NCBI GenBank assembly: GCA_019748175.1
Contig: JAIEPX010000003.1
Location: 152,799-216,798, forward strand
DNA: 64,000 bases
Source of the DNA: Gammaproteobacteria bacterium
Lineage (GTDB): Bacteria; Pseudomonadota; Gammaproteobacteria; JAIEPX01
Reading direction: 5' to 3'
Numbering within the stretch: position 1 is the stretch's first letter; every line of letters starts with the position of its first letter. The notes beneath the pieces are model-generated. The model did no database searches, was not told the origin of the DNA, and saw nothing but the letters and a program-made list of their open reading frames with translations. A program made the position numbers and the translations under genes. Below, one piece after another: positions 36,801 to 45,372 of the stretch.

Positions 36801-37026
36801 TGACGCCCGCAATAGCGCTTTCTAAGGGTCCCGTCACGAAACCTTCCATTAATTCAGCGCTTGCTCCTGGATACGCCGTTGTGACGCTGATGGTCGTCGT
36901 GCTAATCTCCGGAAATTGGCGCAACGTCAGTTGATTATAGGACATCAATCCAAATAATAAGAGGAGTAAACTTAATACCCAAGAAAAAACGGGGCGTTCG
37001 ATAAAAATATCGGTGAAACTTTTCAT
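33877..37026 (-). CDS. RND efflux pump, inner-membrane transporter (HAE1 family)
   Basis: 1049 residues, full AcrB/MexB-like length. It opens with FTDIFIERPVFSWVLSLLLL, has the duplicated layout of large periplasmic porter loops and transmembrane bundles, and carries the proton-relay segment LAIGLVVDDAIVVAENIHRH in TM4 with two Asp residues. GLVSKHGILIVEFAN marks the second half. It exports drugs or lipophilic compounds through a tripartite complex. The adaptor gene lies 107 bp upstream on the same strand, so they form an operon; no outer-membrane TolC gene is in the window. A GGCGCC hairpin sits inside the last codons and may also serve as a terminator. Confidence 0.95.
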   Translation of the reverse strand: MKSFTDIFIERPVFSWVLSLLLLLFGLMSYNQLTLRQFPEISTTTISVTTAYPGASAELMEGFVTGPLESAIAGVNGIEYITANNSTGASVITINFKIGTNIDIAASEVSDRVSSVRYRLPKEVFNSIIEKQNPNTTPTMYLSFASNSLSPAEITDYLKRVVKPRLEGLPGVGEAKIFGPRDYAMRIWLNPELMASHNVTATDVINALRANNFQSPSGQISSEFQQYDVTANTDLNSAHQFNRMIVGNDTGHLTRIEDIGKAELGTYNPKASVTMNGVQSIVIGIITRGDANPLEVSEQVKHSLPKMEKNMPGDLKPEVIWDSSKFIAASIWEVKKTIIEATLFVVLVMFLFLGSVRTLTIPLVTIPLSLIGICSLMLLMGYSLNTITFLAMVLAIGLVVDDAIVVAENIHRHVENGETPYKAAVVGTREIKFAIIAMTITLAAVFAPIGFRGGLTGSLFKEFAFTLAGTVIVSGFIALTLSPMMCSKIMTPKSQESDFAKRINNYFSRLEERYRKRLTKTIANRRIFLMIVLPITLTISTLLGAQLFSNQILAPQEDSGAILTIVQGPTGATLPFMEKQTQELAKILNAVPEKDAIGIINGFMGVNSAISFLILKPWNVRSRSLGEIIGSLFPQFTNITGANAFPINPYSLPGAQSLQPVGFVLQTTGSYNELYTTSLKLMEAISKYPGLVNVSCDLKIDKPEIHIDVNRDLAGNLGIPMLQVADAINFAFNETAVSQFSMNGLSYDVVPQVLPQYRQNSQNIYGLYVRTAEQNLVPLANIVNITERTTPQNLNHFQQMRAATISASIAPGYTQSQVIKYLEKEANHILKENMRYDFSGESRQFINESHGFIVILCFAILFILLILAAQFESFIDPLIVMVAVPLSIMGAFLLLIPFGGEVSFIGKCFMAFFTMKTSGFSAGIGIFKQFSGTLNIYTWIGILTLIGLVSKHGILIVEFANKLRAQGKGITEAVIEAACIRLRPILMTTAAIVLGATPLVFAGGAGAISRKEIGLVIIGGMLFGTLMSLFIVPIFYTLLAPFKKAPRLD

Positions 37027-37133
37027 GTATTCCTTCCTTTACACTGCAGTGAGTAGTTCGTTCTTTGATAGAAATCTACGTGGTAATTTAAGAGGCTATC
37101 TTCCCAAAAGATATCAATAAAAAAATTTATTTT

Positions 37134-38153
37134 TTATTTATTTAAGATTTCCACGGCAGCCCCATCATTTAATTTCATTTGCCCAGCGGTAACAACTTGT
37201 TCGCCAGGTTTAAGACCCTCAGTTATATTAATTTGTTGGCCATGCTGCAAACCTGTTTTCACTTTTGTTTTTGAAACTTTTTTATTCAAAACACGATAAA
37301 CATAGTTTCCATCAACTGAGTGCATAACTGCTGTTTGCGGGATACTAATGACTTGTTCGGGTTGTCCTGTTGACAAAGTGACTCGCATAAAAGTACCTGG
37401 TAATAAAATACCTTTGCTGTTTGGAATTTCAGCGCGGACCGTTAGACTTTGTGCATTAGTGTTAATAACAGATTCAATCGCTTTAACTGTCCCTACAAAC
37501 TTAGTATCGGGGTAGGCGTCGTCTTCGACGATGACTTGACGACCCACCGCAACTTTCAGAATGTCGGATTCTGGGATCGTAAAATCGATATTGATGGGAT
37601 CGATGGCTTGGAGATTTACAATAGGTGTCGCTGGCGTTACTTGGTCACCGATGCTGACCTGCCGCAACCCCAATTTGCCCGAAAAAGGAGCTACAATAAC
37701 CGATTGAGCGAATTGCGCCTTACTTGCTGCAACGCGGGCTTGGTTAACTTTTAAGTTAGCGAGTGCTGCGTCAAGCTCGGATTTTGCAATAGCATGTTTT
37801 GGATATAGCGCTTTTTTACGTTCATAGTCGACTTGGCTGAGAGTGAGGTTTGCAGTGTTTAGATCGAGATCCGCTTTCATCATGTCGTTGTTGAGTTCAA
37901 GTAATGGTGTTCCCGCTTTAACGGAATCACCCGAATTAAAAAGGATTTTACGTACTCTTCCTGGAATTTCTGTTTTTACGACAATCCCGTGGACTGCTTG
38001 TAGCGTGCCATTCGCTACCACATGCGGCTCCCATGTGGAATATTGAGTTGTTACAGTGCTAACTTTTGGAGTTGGCATTGTGAATTGAGCCCATGCACCA
38101 GTGCTGACGATTAATGTGGTACTGATGGTAAGAATTTTGAATATATTGTTCAT
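37134..38153 (-). CDS. RND efflux periplasmic adaptor (membrane fusion protein)
   Basis: 339 residues. A signal peptide (MNNIFKILTISTTLIVSTGA, then WA) is followed by the adaptor domains in order: barrel-sandwich/lipoyl half-motifs (GRVRKILFNSGDSVKAGTPL and VIVAPFSGKLGLRQVSIGDQ), the helical hairpin between them, a beta-barrel (VGRQVIVEDDAYPDTKFVGT) and a membrane-proximal domain (VYRVLNKKVSKTKVKTGLQH). No lipobox Cys is visible. It links the pump to an outer-membrane channel. It is the first gene of the two-gene pump operon. Confidence 0.93.
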   Translation of the reverse strand: MNNIFKILTISTTLIVSTGAWAQFTMPTPKVSTVTTQYSTWEPHVVANGTLQAVHGIVVKTEIPGRVRKILFNSGDSVKAGTPLLELNNDMMKADLDLNTANLTLSQVDYERKKALYPKHAIAKSELDAALANLKVNQARVAASKAQFAQSVIVAPFSGKLGLRQVSIGDQVTPATPIVNLQAIDPINIDFTIPESDILKVAVGRQVIVEDDAYPDTKFVGTVKAIESVINTNAQSLTVRAEIPNSKGILLPGTFMRVTLSTGQPEQVISIPQTAVMHSVDGNYVYRVLNKKVSKTKVKTGLQHGQQINITEGLKPGEQVVTAGQMKLNDGAAVEILNK

Positions 38154-38236
38154 TGCGCTAATCCTGGGTGCCGATTTAATTGAGGTAGTTTACAATAATT
38201 ATATTTGTTTGTTAAGAGAATTGTGGGTAAGTAGAC

Positions 38237-39535
38237 TTACCTACTTATTTTTTTGAATTCCTGAATGAGCTCTTCCAGAGAGTGATAAGCTGAAAAATTA
38301 TAAGAGGCGTAGAGCGGCTGTTGGATAATTTCTTTTATCGGAAGTGACGGATAATATTCATCCCTCATATGATGTATGAATTTGAGGGTTCTGAAGTTAT
38401 CAAACCAGGTATGCAGGTGTCCTTGGCATATAGCTGGGGTTTTTGAGCTTTTTAATGCGGTATCTATCGCAGCAAACGCACCAATTTTATCGAGTGTTAT
38501 TAACACCCTGTCATCATCAATTGTTTTTTTAAAATCAAGGCTTGAATTTTTTATTTTTGAAATAATTTCAATGTCATTTATATTTTGAAGAAACAATTTT
38601 AGCTTCTCGAAAATTGTTGAATTGTAAAAAAGAAATTCGTCCTCGATATGTTTAAGCGCGGTAATTTTTTCAACTGATTTTCCAGTTCCATACGGAACTC
38701 TATCAGAAAATCTCCCGTCAAGAATGATTGGGTCTGTATTTGCGCGATGAATTTTTCCTATTTTTACAAGCTTATTTAATATATAAAAATCCTCCCCGGA
38801 TTCTCTAATTGGAAATCCGCGTACTTTTGCGTACGCTTCACAATCAATTGCTATTGTGCTCCCGATAGTGTGAAAAGCAAAATTAGAATTTGCGAATTTT
38901 AATCCAATCACATAGTGCCTCAGAGATAATTCGTAAAGCGCCATGGCTTTTTTGTGGAGACCGTCGTTTGTTTTTATGCTATGAATGTACGGATAAATTG
39001 TTGCTGAACAGCCCTGTAAATCCTTGGTCGCGTTAAAATAATCTTTTGGCAAAATAACATCGGCATCCGTACAATGAATCCAGTTCGAAGTAATTTTTCT
39101 GTCATAAATTAATTTTGTAGCAATATCGGCGCCGATTTTTCTTGCTAACCCAACGCCTGTTTTGTTCGGTAACTGCAGGTTATTTGTGGTTCTGTCTATA
39201 AGAAGAACAGTGTGTGATTCGTTTTCGTGCAGAGAAATATTTTTAAAATCTTTTGCTTTCCAAATTTCTTTGAGGTTATTTTTTACATTACCGATTAATG
39301 CAATGTTTGCATTTTTGGCTTTATTTGAAGAGTTTTCTTGCGAATTAACGATCAAAATAATGAGAGCGTTTTTTTCATGAATCGAATCCAAGGTTACTTT
39401 TATATTCTCAAAATTTTCGTCAAATGCAGGAATTGTAACGACATTTGAAAATCTATAATCGAAATTGTCAAATGACGAAACCTCTTTTTCGGCGTATTTT
39501 TCTAGATATTTCTTTATGTTCTGAGATATTCTCAT
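38237..39535 (-). CDS. GT2-like glycosyltransferase
   Basis: 432 residues. VTIPAFDENFENIKVTLDSI is the nucleotide-sugar-binding start of a GT-A fold, NWIHCTDADVILPKDYF carries a DxD-type metal motif, and RGFPIRESGEDFYILNKLVK has the ED-containing acceptor/catalytic segment. I see no transmembrane helix, so a cytoplasmic enzyme with unknown sugar and acceptor is likely. Some relatives of this layout appear in databases only as hypothetical or GT family 2. Its strongly AT-rich, Lys/Asn/Ile-heavy codon use differs from miaE and the pump genes, a hint of transfer. miaE lies 43 bp upstream on the same strand. Confidence 0.7.
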   Translation of the reverse strand: MRISQNIKKYLEKYAEKEVSSFDNFDYRFSNVVTIPAFDENFENIKVTLDSIHEKNALIILIVNSQENSSNKAKNANIALIGNVKNNLKEIWKAKDFKNISLHENESHTVLLIDRTTNNLQLPNKTGVGLARKIGADIATKLIYDRKITSNWIHCTDADVILPKDYFNATKDLQGCSATIYPYIHSIKTNDGLHKKAMALYELSLRHYVIGLKFANSNFAFHTIGSTIAIDCEAYAKVRGFPIRESGEDFYILNKLVKIGKIHRANTDPIILDGRFSDRVPYGTGKSVEKITALKHIEDEFLFYNSTIFEKLKLFLQNINDIEIISKIKNSSLDFKKTIDDDRVLITLDKIGAFAAIDTALKSSKTPAICQGHLHTWFDNFRTLKFIHHMRDEYYPSLPIKEIIQQPLYASYNFSAYHSLEELIQEFKKISR

Positions 39536-39578
39536 GGGTATATTTTCAAAAAATAAAACCCGCTGTTGTTTTTCAACA

Positions 39579-40166
39579 TCAATGCAGTGCCGATTTTATG
39601 GGAAGGTTATCTACGATTTTCGCTTCGATAATTAACAATTCATTTAATCTTGGCTCTATAATTTCAGTGTTAAAGTATTCTTTTGCTAAGTTTAAAAAAA
39701 GCAAATAATGTCTTTGTTCTGATTCTGTAATTTTTGTGTAAAAGTTTTTTAATTTTTCATCCATCAATGCTTCTGCAATGAGCCCGAATCGTTCTGCCCC
39801 GCGTTTTTCAATAATACTGGCGGTTATAAGACGATCCATCAAATATTCTTGAGAGCCACGCCGTTGAGCTTGGCGTAATTCATTCACGTAAGGATCTTTT
39901 TCATCACCCGTTAAAACAAGACCTCTCTCATGAATATGTGCCATCACCGCTTTAAAATGCAGTAATTCTTCTATCGCCAACTTTGTCATTTCTTTTACGA
40001 GGTTCGGTTGATCAGGATAATGCAGCAACATCGACATGGCCATACTTGACGCTTTGCGTTCGCACGCCGCATGATCCAGTAAAAATGTATCAAAATCAGC
40101 CATCACCGCTTCGGTCCAGGTCGACTTAGTCGGGGTCAATAATTCAAATTTCATGGTCAGATCCAA
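39579..40166 (-). CDS. miaE: tRNA-(ms2io6A)-hydroxylase MiaE
   Basis: 195 residues from ATG 40166 (an ATG at 40154 would remove four residues). The ferritin-like diiron motifs are visible: LLDHAACERKASSMAMSMLL, then AIEELLHFKAVMAHIHERGL, then IIEKRGAERFGLIAEAL and ESEQRHYLLFLNLA. MiaE hydroxylates the isopentenyl group of ms2i6A37 in tRNAs reading U-starting codons, needing O2. It is a free-standing enzyme of normal length. It is divergent from the AAA_14 ATPase gene, with palindromic operator sites between. Confidence 0.9.
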   Translation of the reverse strand: MDLTMKFELLTPTKSTWTEAVMADFDTFLLDHAACERKASSMAMSMLLHYPDQPNLVKEMTKLAIEELLHFKAVMAHIHERGLVLTGDEKDPYVNELRQAQRRGSQEYLMDRLITASIIEKRGAERFGLIAEALMDEKLKNFYTKITESEQRHYLLFLNLAKEYFNTEIIEPRLNELLIIEAKIVDNLPIKSALH

Positions 40167-40229
40167 TCCTACAGTCGTTCAGTAAACATTAGGCTAGCAT
40201 TGAAAGCCTGAAATTCAAAGAGAACGTAC

Positions 40230-40335
40230 TCCGAAAATATCAGACAATTTCGGACCATGTTCCGAAATTATCAGGTCATTGCTTGACCGTCTGGAAATTT
40301 CGGACTATACTCCGAAAATGTCTGATATTTTCGGA
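40230..40335. promoter_or_regulatory. Palindromic operator array between miaE and the AAA_14 gene
   Basis: Palindromes bounded by TCCGAAA and TTTCGGA occur at 40230-40254, 40261-40304 and 40311-40335. The first and third (25 bp each) are near-exact reverse complements of each other. The array ends 7 bp before the ATG at 40343. Confidence 0.65.
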
Positions 40336-40342
40336 GTTAGCC

Positions 40343-41509
40343 ATGTATCAACGGATACTACAATTGCCAAAGAAAAAGCATTTTTTCTTATTTGGCGCTC
40401 GCAACACAGGCAAAAGCACACTTATCAAGAAGCTATATGACCATCAGTCTAGCCGTTATATCGATTTACTCAATAGTGAGGATGAAGATCGATATCGTCA
40501 GAATCCAAACATTTTATCTTCTGAAGTAGAAGCTTTACCAAGCAATATTCAACATGTGATTATTGACGAAATCCAAAAAAATCCTAAGTTACTTGATATC
40601 GTTCAAATGTTGATGGGTAAAACAAGCAAAACTTTTGTTATGACTGGATCAAGTGCTCGAAAACTAAAACATGGTGGGGCAAACCTGCTAGCAGGAAGGG
40701 CTTTTGTTTATCATCTCTATCCTTTAAGTGCGTTCGAACTTGGTGATGACTTTAATCTTAATCATGCACTGAAATGGGGTACATTACCTGAAATTAGTCA
40801 GTGTGATACTGATTTGGAACGTCAGGAATTTTTAAATGCATACGCTCATACCTATCTCAAAGAAGAAATTATCAATGAACAAGCTGTACGTAATCTAGAT
40901 CCTTTTCGCAAATTTCTTGAAGTTGCGGCACAATGCAACGGTAAAATTATTAACTATAGTAATATTGCCCGAGATGTCGGTGCAGATGATAAAACCATAA
41001 AAGCCTATTATGGTATTCTAGAAGATACCTTGATTGGTTTTATGTTAGATTCATATACTGGGTCGTTTAGAAAAAGACTCAGTCAGAAACCAAAATTTTA
41101 TTATTTTGACCCTGGTGTAGTGCGAGCATTATCGAGACAAACCAGTGTAGATATCATCCCACAGACAAATGCATATGGTAACGCTTTTGAACACTTCATA
41201 ATATTGGAGTGCATAAAGCTTAGTGACTACCACCGTAAAGATTTTCGCTTTAGTTATTTGCGGACGCCGAGTGATGTTGAGGTTGACCTGATTGTAGAAC
41301 GCCCAGGAAAAGCATTACTTTGTATCGAAATAAAGAGTAGTACGAATGTTTTTCCAGAGGATATTTCGAGCTTCAAACAGATTACTTTGGAAATACCTAA
41401 TTGTGAAGCAGTTGTATTAAGTCAAGATAAATATGCTAAAAAATTCGATCATGTATTGGTGCTACCATGGCAACAAGGCATTAAAGAATTATTTGGTGAT
41501 ATCGATTAA
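40343..41509 (+). CDS. AAA_14/DUF4143-type ATPase
   Basis: 388 residues from ATG 40343, chosen for GGAG just upstream; an upstream TTG at 40283 would place the start inside the operator array. FFLFGARNTGKSTLIKKLYD is the Walker A, VIIDEIQKNPKLLDIVQ the Walker B, and FVMTGSSARKLKHGGANLLA the sensor region of AAA_14. The C-terminal half is a DUF4143 domain with a nuclease-like core (FRFSYLRTPSDVEVDLIVER, then LCIEIKSS, resembling a PD-(D/E)xK site). The role of the family is not established; genomic context often suggests mobile-element or stress functions. The operator array suggests strong, possibly autogenous, control. Confidence 0.85.
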   Translation: MYQRILQLPKKKHFFLFGARNTGKSTLIKKLYDHQSSRYIDLLNSEDEDRYRQNPNILSSEVEALPSNIQHVIIDEIQKNPKLLDIVQMLMGKTSKTFVMTGSSARKLKHGGANLLAGRAFVYHLYPLSAFELGDDFNLNHALKWGTLPEISQCDTDLERQEFLNAYAHTYLKEEIINEQAVRNLDPFRKFLEVAAQCNGKIINYSNIARDVGADDKTIKAYYGILEDTLIGFMLDSYTGSFRKRLSQKPKFYYFDPGVVRALSRQTSVDIIPQTNAYGNAFEHFIILECIKLSDYHRKDFRFSYLRTPSDVEVDLIVERPGKALLCIEIKSSTNVFPEDISSFKQITLEIPNCEAVVLSQDKYAKKFDHVLVLPWQQGIKELFGDID

Positions 41510-41542
41510 GAAGAACAAAGTAATTTTGCTAATAATGTTAGC

Positions 41543-42295
41543 TTAATCTTCTTCGTTCGCGAGTTGCTCTAATATAAAGCAAAGATGATTTTTAAAATTA
41601 GGATTATCTAGTAGGTTATTTGTGGTGTTTTCTCTAAAAAATATTTCATTGTTTGTGAAAATTTCTATTAATGTGTCAAATTTACTAATTATTTCTTTTA
41701 AAGATGAATGAAAGGCTTCTACTCGGTATCTTTTTTTCTCCGTAGTACTACTATTACAATAGAAAAATAAAGGGGTTGTGCCTCTTGTTTTGTCGATTAA
41801 TAACGCATATATGTCCTTAGGGTCTTCAGAACGAATATTTTTAAATGTGTAAATTTGAAAATAACTAGGATAATTGATTTGAAATTCTGTTTTGTTTTCA
41901 ATGGCCTCAAGTAAATCACTCATATCTTGTTTAAGAGTATTGAATTCTGATATATCTGATTTCTGGAAGAAAATAAATATGATATTTAGCAATACGAGAC
42001 GGTATGAAATAGGATATTCATCTGTTATCCCATTAGTAAAATAGCTTGAATTTTTACATATATTATAGTCAGGCCCATTTTTTTGAATACGATTTCTTAA
42101 ATTTTCAGCGTTGATAATACGGCAGTCTTCACAGCGTAACTTTCCATCAATCGGACGCTCATAAATAATAAATTCTTTTTGGCACTGTTGGCAGTTAAAA
42201 GTATAAAATGCTGAAGCACAACTATTGCATTGATACCCTCCCCCAACATCAATAATTTCTAGTTCTCCACACCTTGGACATTGATCCATACTCAT
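41543..42295 (-). CDS. Zinc-ribbon protein of unknown function
   Basis: 250 residues. The first ~60 residues have two rubredoxin-like zinc ribbons: CPRC (6-9) with CNSC, then CQQC with CEDC. The remaining ~190 residues are helix-rich and unrecognised. RBS GGAG lies 6 nt before ATG 42295. The next gene upstream on the same strand is 49 bp away, suggesting co-transcription. It sits in a cluster with a TcdA-like glycosyltransferase and an LRR protein and may itself be an accessory or translocated protein, but nothing in the sequence shows that. Confidence 0.6.
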   Translation of the reverse strand: MSMDQCPRCGELEIIDVGGGYQCNSCASAFYTFNCQQCQKEFIIYERPIDGKLRCEDCRIINAENLRNRIQKNGPDYNICKNSSYFTNGITDEYPISYRLVLLNIIFIFFQKSDISEFNTLKQDMSDLLEAIENKTEFQINYPSYFQIYTFKNIRSEDPKDIYALLIDKTRGTTPLFFYCNSSTTEKKRYRVEAFHSSLKEIISKFDTLIEIFTNNEIFFRENTTNNLLDNPNFKNHLCFILEQLANEED

Positions 42296-42344
42296 AATTT
42301 ACTCCGGAGTTATTGTCAAAATATATTTCATCAAAGTATTTAAC

Positions 42345-43388
42345 TTAGCCACGTTGTGGCTTATCTGAAGTGACTTTGGTTAAGGATGTTTCCTTGATGC
42401 GGCGCTCTAGATCTTTAAGGTCGATATTCAGATGTTGCAATGAAAATCGAATGCGATTTTCTACCATGACTGTTAGTCGTAAATCCTTAGGCTGAAAATA
42501 ATGTTTTGTTTTTAATTCAGTGATAATTCTTGCTTTATTTTTGTCTGATAAAATCTCATTGAATTTATGCAAAAGAATATCATACTCAGATTTTAATGAT
42601 GGCGCTGAATTTGTAGTGGGCTGATTACTGAGAACCTTTATCAAAAGACCACTGATAGTTGTAAAAGTTTGGTCCATAGTGTTTTCTAAGTCAATCCGTT
42701 GTTTTCTGACTACTTGATCAGGTTGAATCGTTTTGTGTGGAGTCGTCTCATCTTTGAATTTAGAGCGAACTTCAGAAAGTTCTACTGGAGTGAGCAGCCT
42801 TGAAGAGCCTTTGTCGTCAATTTCTCGCCCGCCTTGCTCGTCTTTTGTTTGAACTGGATTGGGTTGAGCTGGTGTACCCCTTAGTAATAATTTTTTAATA
42901 TTAATATTATCAATATATTGTACGAAATCCGATCTTTCCTCAGGTGAAAGCAGTGCCTTTAATAGATTTTCATTAGTGAATAAATCTTCATAGTCACCTA
43001 CCGTAAAAGTATCTTCTCGAATTCGCTTCAAAAAATAATTAAGTTTTTCTAATTGATCTTTACGAGGTTGATAAGGTAGTACATCTTGAGATGATAGTGC
43101 ATGTTTTGTTTTTTTTGCAATATCACATAATTTGCCATAAGTGTCCCCATTTATTTCTTTAGTGCTTTGGCTTCTTTCGTGCTCTGGATTAATCCGCTGA
43201 ATATAATGTAATACATCATCGTGGACTTTAGCGAGCAATTTAGCGTTGATTTTCGGTAAATTTAGATCTCTTAATTCAGGAACAGCTTCACAAAATATGT
43301 CAAACAGGTCTTTACTTTTCGGGTTTTTAAGATACTCCAAAAGTTGATTTAATGCTGTTATTTTTGCCGATCTTTCCTCGGGTGACAT
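42345..43388 (-). CDS. Hypothetical helical protein
   Basis: 347 residues, strongly charged and predicted helical throughout, with no family I recognise. A low-complexity linker (RGTPAQPNPVQTKDEQGGRE, then IDDKGSSRL) separates two helical halves that share the theme of ~45-residue helical pairs (for example LNQLLEYLKNPKSKDLFDIF and LNYFLKRIREDTFTVGDYED). RBS GAGGAAGG precedes ATG 43388. It is upstream of the zinc-ribbon gene on the same strand and divergent from the TcdA-like gene. A translocated protein is possible from context only. Confidence 0.55.
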   Translation of the reverse strand: MSPEERSAKITALNQLLEYLKNPKSKDLFDIFCEAVPELRDLNLPKINAKLLAKVHDDVLHYIQRINPEHERSQSTKEINGDTYGKLCDIAKKTKHALSSQDVLPYQPRKDQLEKLNYFLKRIREDTFTVGDYEDLFTNENLLKALLSPEERSDFVQYIDNINIKKLLLRGTPAQPNPVQTKDEQGGREIDDKGSSRLLTPVELSEVRSKFKDETTPHKTIQPDQVVRKQRIDLENTMDQTFTTISGLLIKVLSNQPTTNSAPSLKSEYDILLHKFNEILSDKNKARIITELKTKHYFQPKDLRLTVMVENRIRFSLQHLNIDLKDLERRIKETSLTKVTSDKPQRG

Positions 43389-43506
43389 ACCTTCCTCGAC
43401 TTCAGTACCTATTCAGCTATAAGTATAGCTTGTTTTTAGGGAAGAGGTATTGTCCCCAGGAATCTGCTATAATTTCACTAATAGGCAAATCTGGAAAAGG
43501 GTATTT

Positions 43507-45330
43507 ATGAAACGAATACGACTTGAAGAACAAGAGGTTAAACCACCGGAGCAGATTGAAAAAGTGGTCCATTTCGTTTGGGCGGGTGGTGATGAATTAA
43601 TGCCTACATTTAAGTTGCAGAATACTATTAATTGGGCTCGTAATAATTCATACTTCAAAATATTGCTCTGGGTAGATGCGTGGAATGAAGAAAGAAAAGA
43701 AGTTGATCTGACAAAGTTAGAGTATATTGTTACTCAATATAGAATGCTTTTTAAAGAACTTGGTGGTCACAATCCCCCATTTGTATTTTTCAATGAATTG
43801 CCCCCTGATTATAAACCTCAAGGAGTTGCTCCAGTTCTCATTCGAGATATAACTCAACATGGAATGGTTAATGAGGCCATTCGTTTTGAAATTGATATGG
43901 TACAACCCAATTATGGTGCATCAAGCGATCAACTACGATATCGAATTCTATATAATCACGGGAGTGGGTATTTTGATGCAGACGTATCTCCTGGAAAAGA
44001 TTCTCTTGGACGTTGCCCATTTTTTAATGAACCACCTAAAGAGCACATATTGTATTTGGACCATATGACACAGAGAGTTAATCCAATACCAGAAGCGTTT
44101 GAAATTTTTGAAATGTTTGATGTGATACAAGGAGAAGCCGGTCATGTTCAGCCCATACCTGGCAATGATTCATTTATTTGTACAAAATATAATCCACTTA
44201 TGAAGAAGATCATGGATATGACGGCTGATAACTATCGATTAAGAGAGTTAGGTCGTATTGACGATATGATCATGACCGCATATAGCAGCCATTATTGGAA
44301 AGATCTCACGCTTGAACGCACTGGAACGGAGGTCATTAGAAAAGCACTGGAAAGTTCAAACCCTCAAGGTAGATCGACTTATTATCAATTGCGTTGTAAT
44401 GAAACTCCAGTGCAGGTGTTTCCATTGCGACATCATGGTTTGATGTTGGCGCAACCTTTAAAAAACACTAAAGAATGGCTAAAGGGCATAAGGCTCGATA
44501 AAACTGATATTAGTACATCATTCTTAAAATTAATAGAACAAATAAAACAAGAAATTCGATTTTTTGGCGTACTTAGACTTGATGATCACCTGTATTTTCT
44601 AGAAAAATTAGCTTTGACGAACAGTATACAACCAGTTGAATTACAGAACCAATTTTGTCGCAGATTAGTTGAATCCGGGCTATCATTTAAAGATATTAAT
44701 GTAGCTCAGTGGGTTTCAACTAATCCTTTAGTAGAGTCTTTTTACAGACAATATCAACTTTTAAATTGTACGCAAGTACTTAAAGGATCTGATAAGGCTC
44801 GATTTAATACAGTGTGTGAATTGGCTACATCTAAATCGTTACTTGAACGATTGAAGATACTCGCACCGCAGAATATCAGTCAATTAAATTATCGTACGGG
44901 TGAAGTGGAGATGATACATCATGCTCTTCAGACAGCAGTAAACTTTATTGCTTTACTACAATCGGAGCCGGATCGATTTGAAAGATTTTCTTCATCAGAA
45001 AGTGTAGATATTTTAAACAATGTAAAAATGATAGCTAAAAATTTTCAAGAAGTATTTCAAGAACAAAATTTGATCTTTGATTTTAAGATAATTGATGCAC
45101 TGTTAGAAAAATTTCAGAACAATGCAATTAAGGACGATAAACAGGATGCTAGTGATTTTTTGAGTTTATTATTGAGTGCTCAGCCAGACGAAAAATCTCC
45201 TCCAAGTCCTAAATCAGAACCTATGGTGACTCCTAGCTGGACTAAACGCCATAAGGAGGAACCAAAAGGTGATGAACCTAAGAATATGAACCCAGGTGAT
45301 GAGAGGTCTGGGGGCTTCAAAAAACATTAA
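43507..45330 (+). CDS. TcdA/TcdB-type glycosyltransferase, putative effector
   Basis: 607 residues from ATG 43507 (AAGGG upstream); a longer frame from 43450 lacks an RBS. VHFVWAGGDE (Trp25) and INWARNNSYFKILLWVD match the start of the large clostridial toxin GT44 domain, ASSDQLRYRILYNHGSGYFD followed by ADVSPG carries the metal-binding DxD (Asp157, Asp159), and PIPGNDSFICTKYNPLMKKI is typical of the following region. Relatives use UDP- or GDP-sugars to glycosylate host GTPases or other proteins. The C-terminal ~270 residues are helical; the last ~45 are Pro/Ser/Glu/Lys-rich, as in many Dot/Icm substrates. A host-directed transferase is the best reading. Confidence 0.75.
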   Translation: MKRIRLEEQEVKPPEQIEKVVHFVWAGGDELMPTFKLQNTINWARNNSYFKILLWVDAWNEERKEVDLTKLEYIVTQYRMLFKELGGHNPPFVFFNELPPDYKPQGVAPVLIRDITQHGMVNEAIRFEIDMVQPNYGASSDQLRYRILYNHGSGYFDADVSPGKDSLGRCPFFNEPPKEHILYLDHMTQRVNPIPEAFEIFEMFDVIQGEAGHVQPIPGNDSFICTKYNPLMKKIMDMTADNYRLRELGRIDDMIMTAYSSHYWKDLTLERTGTEVIRKALESSNPQGRSTYYQLRCNETPVQVFPLRHHGLMLAQPLKNTKEWLKGIRLDKTDISTSFLKLIEQIKQEIRFFGVLRLDDHLYFLEKLALTNSIQPVELQNQFCRRLVESGLSFKDINVAQWVSTNPLVESFYRQYQLLNCTQVLKGSDKARFNTVCELATSKSLLERLKILAPQNISQLNYRTGEVEMIHHALQTAVNFIALLQSEPDRFERFSSSESVDILNNVKMIAKNFQEVFQEQNLIFDFKIIDALLEKFQNNAIKDDKQDASDFLSLLLSAQPDEKSPPSPKSEPMVTPSWTKRHKEEPKGDEPKNMNPGDERSGGFKKH

Positions 45331-45372
45331 AAATTTGATAGAATACTATTAAATTTATAGAAGGGGGAAGTG

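Noticed and set aside
33935..36934. Several plus-strand frames inside the RND pump gene
   Set aside because: They are codon-bias shadows of a 1049-residue conserved transporter.
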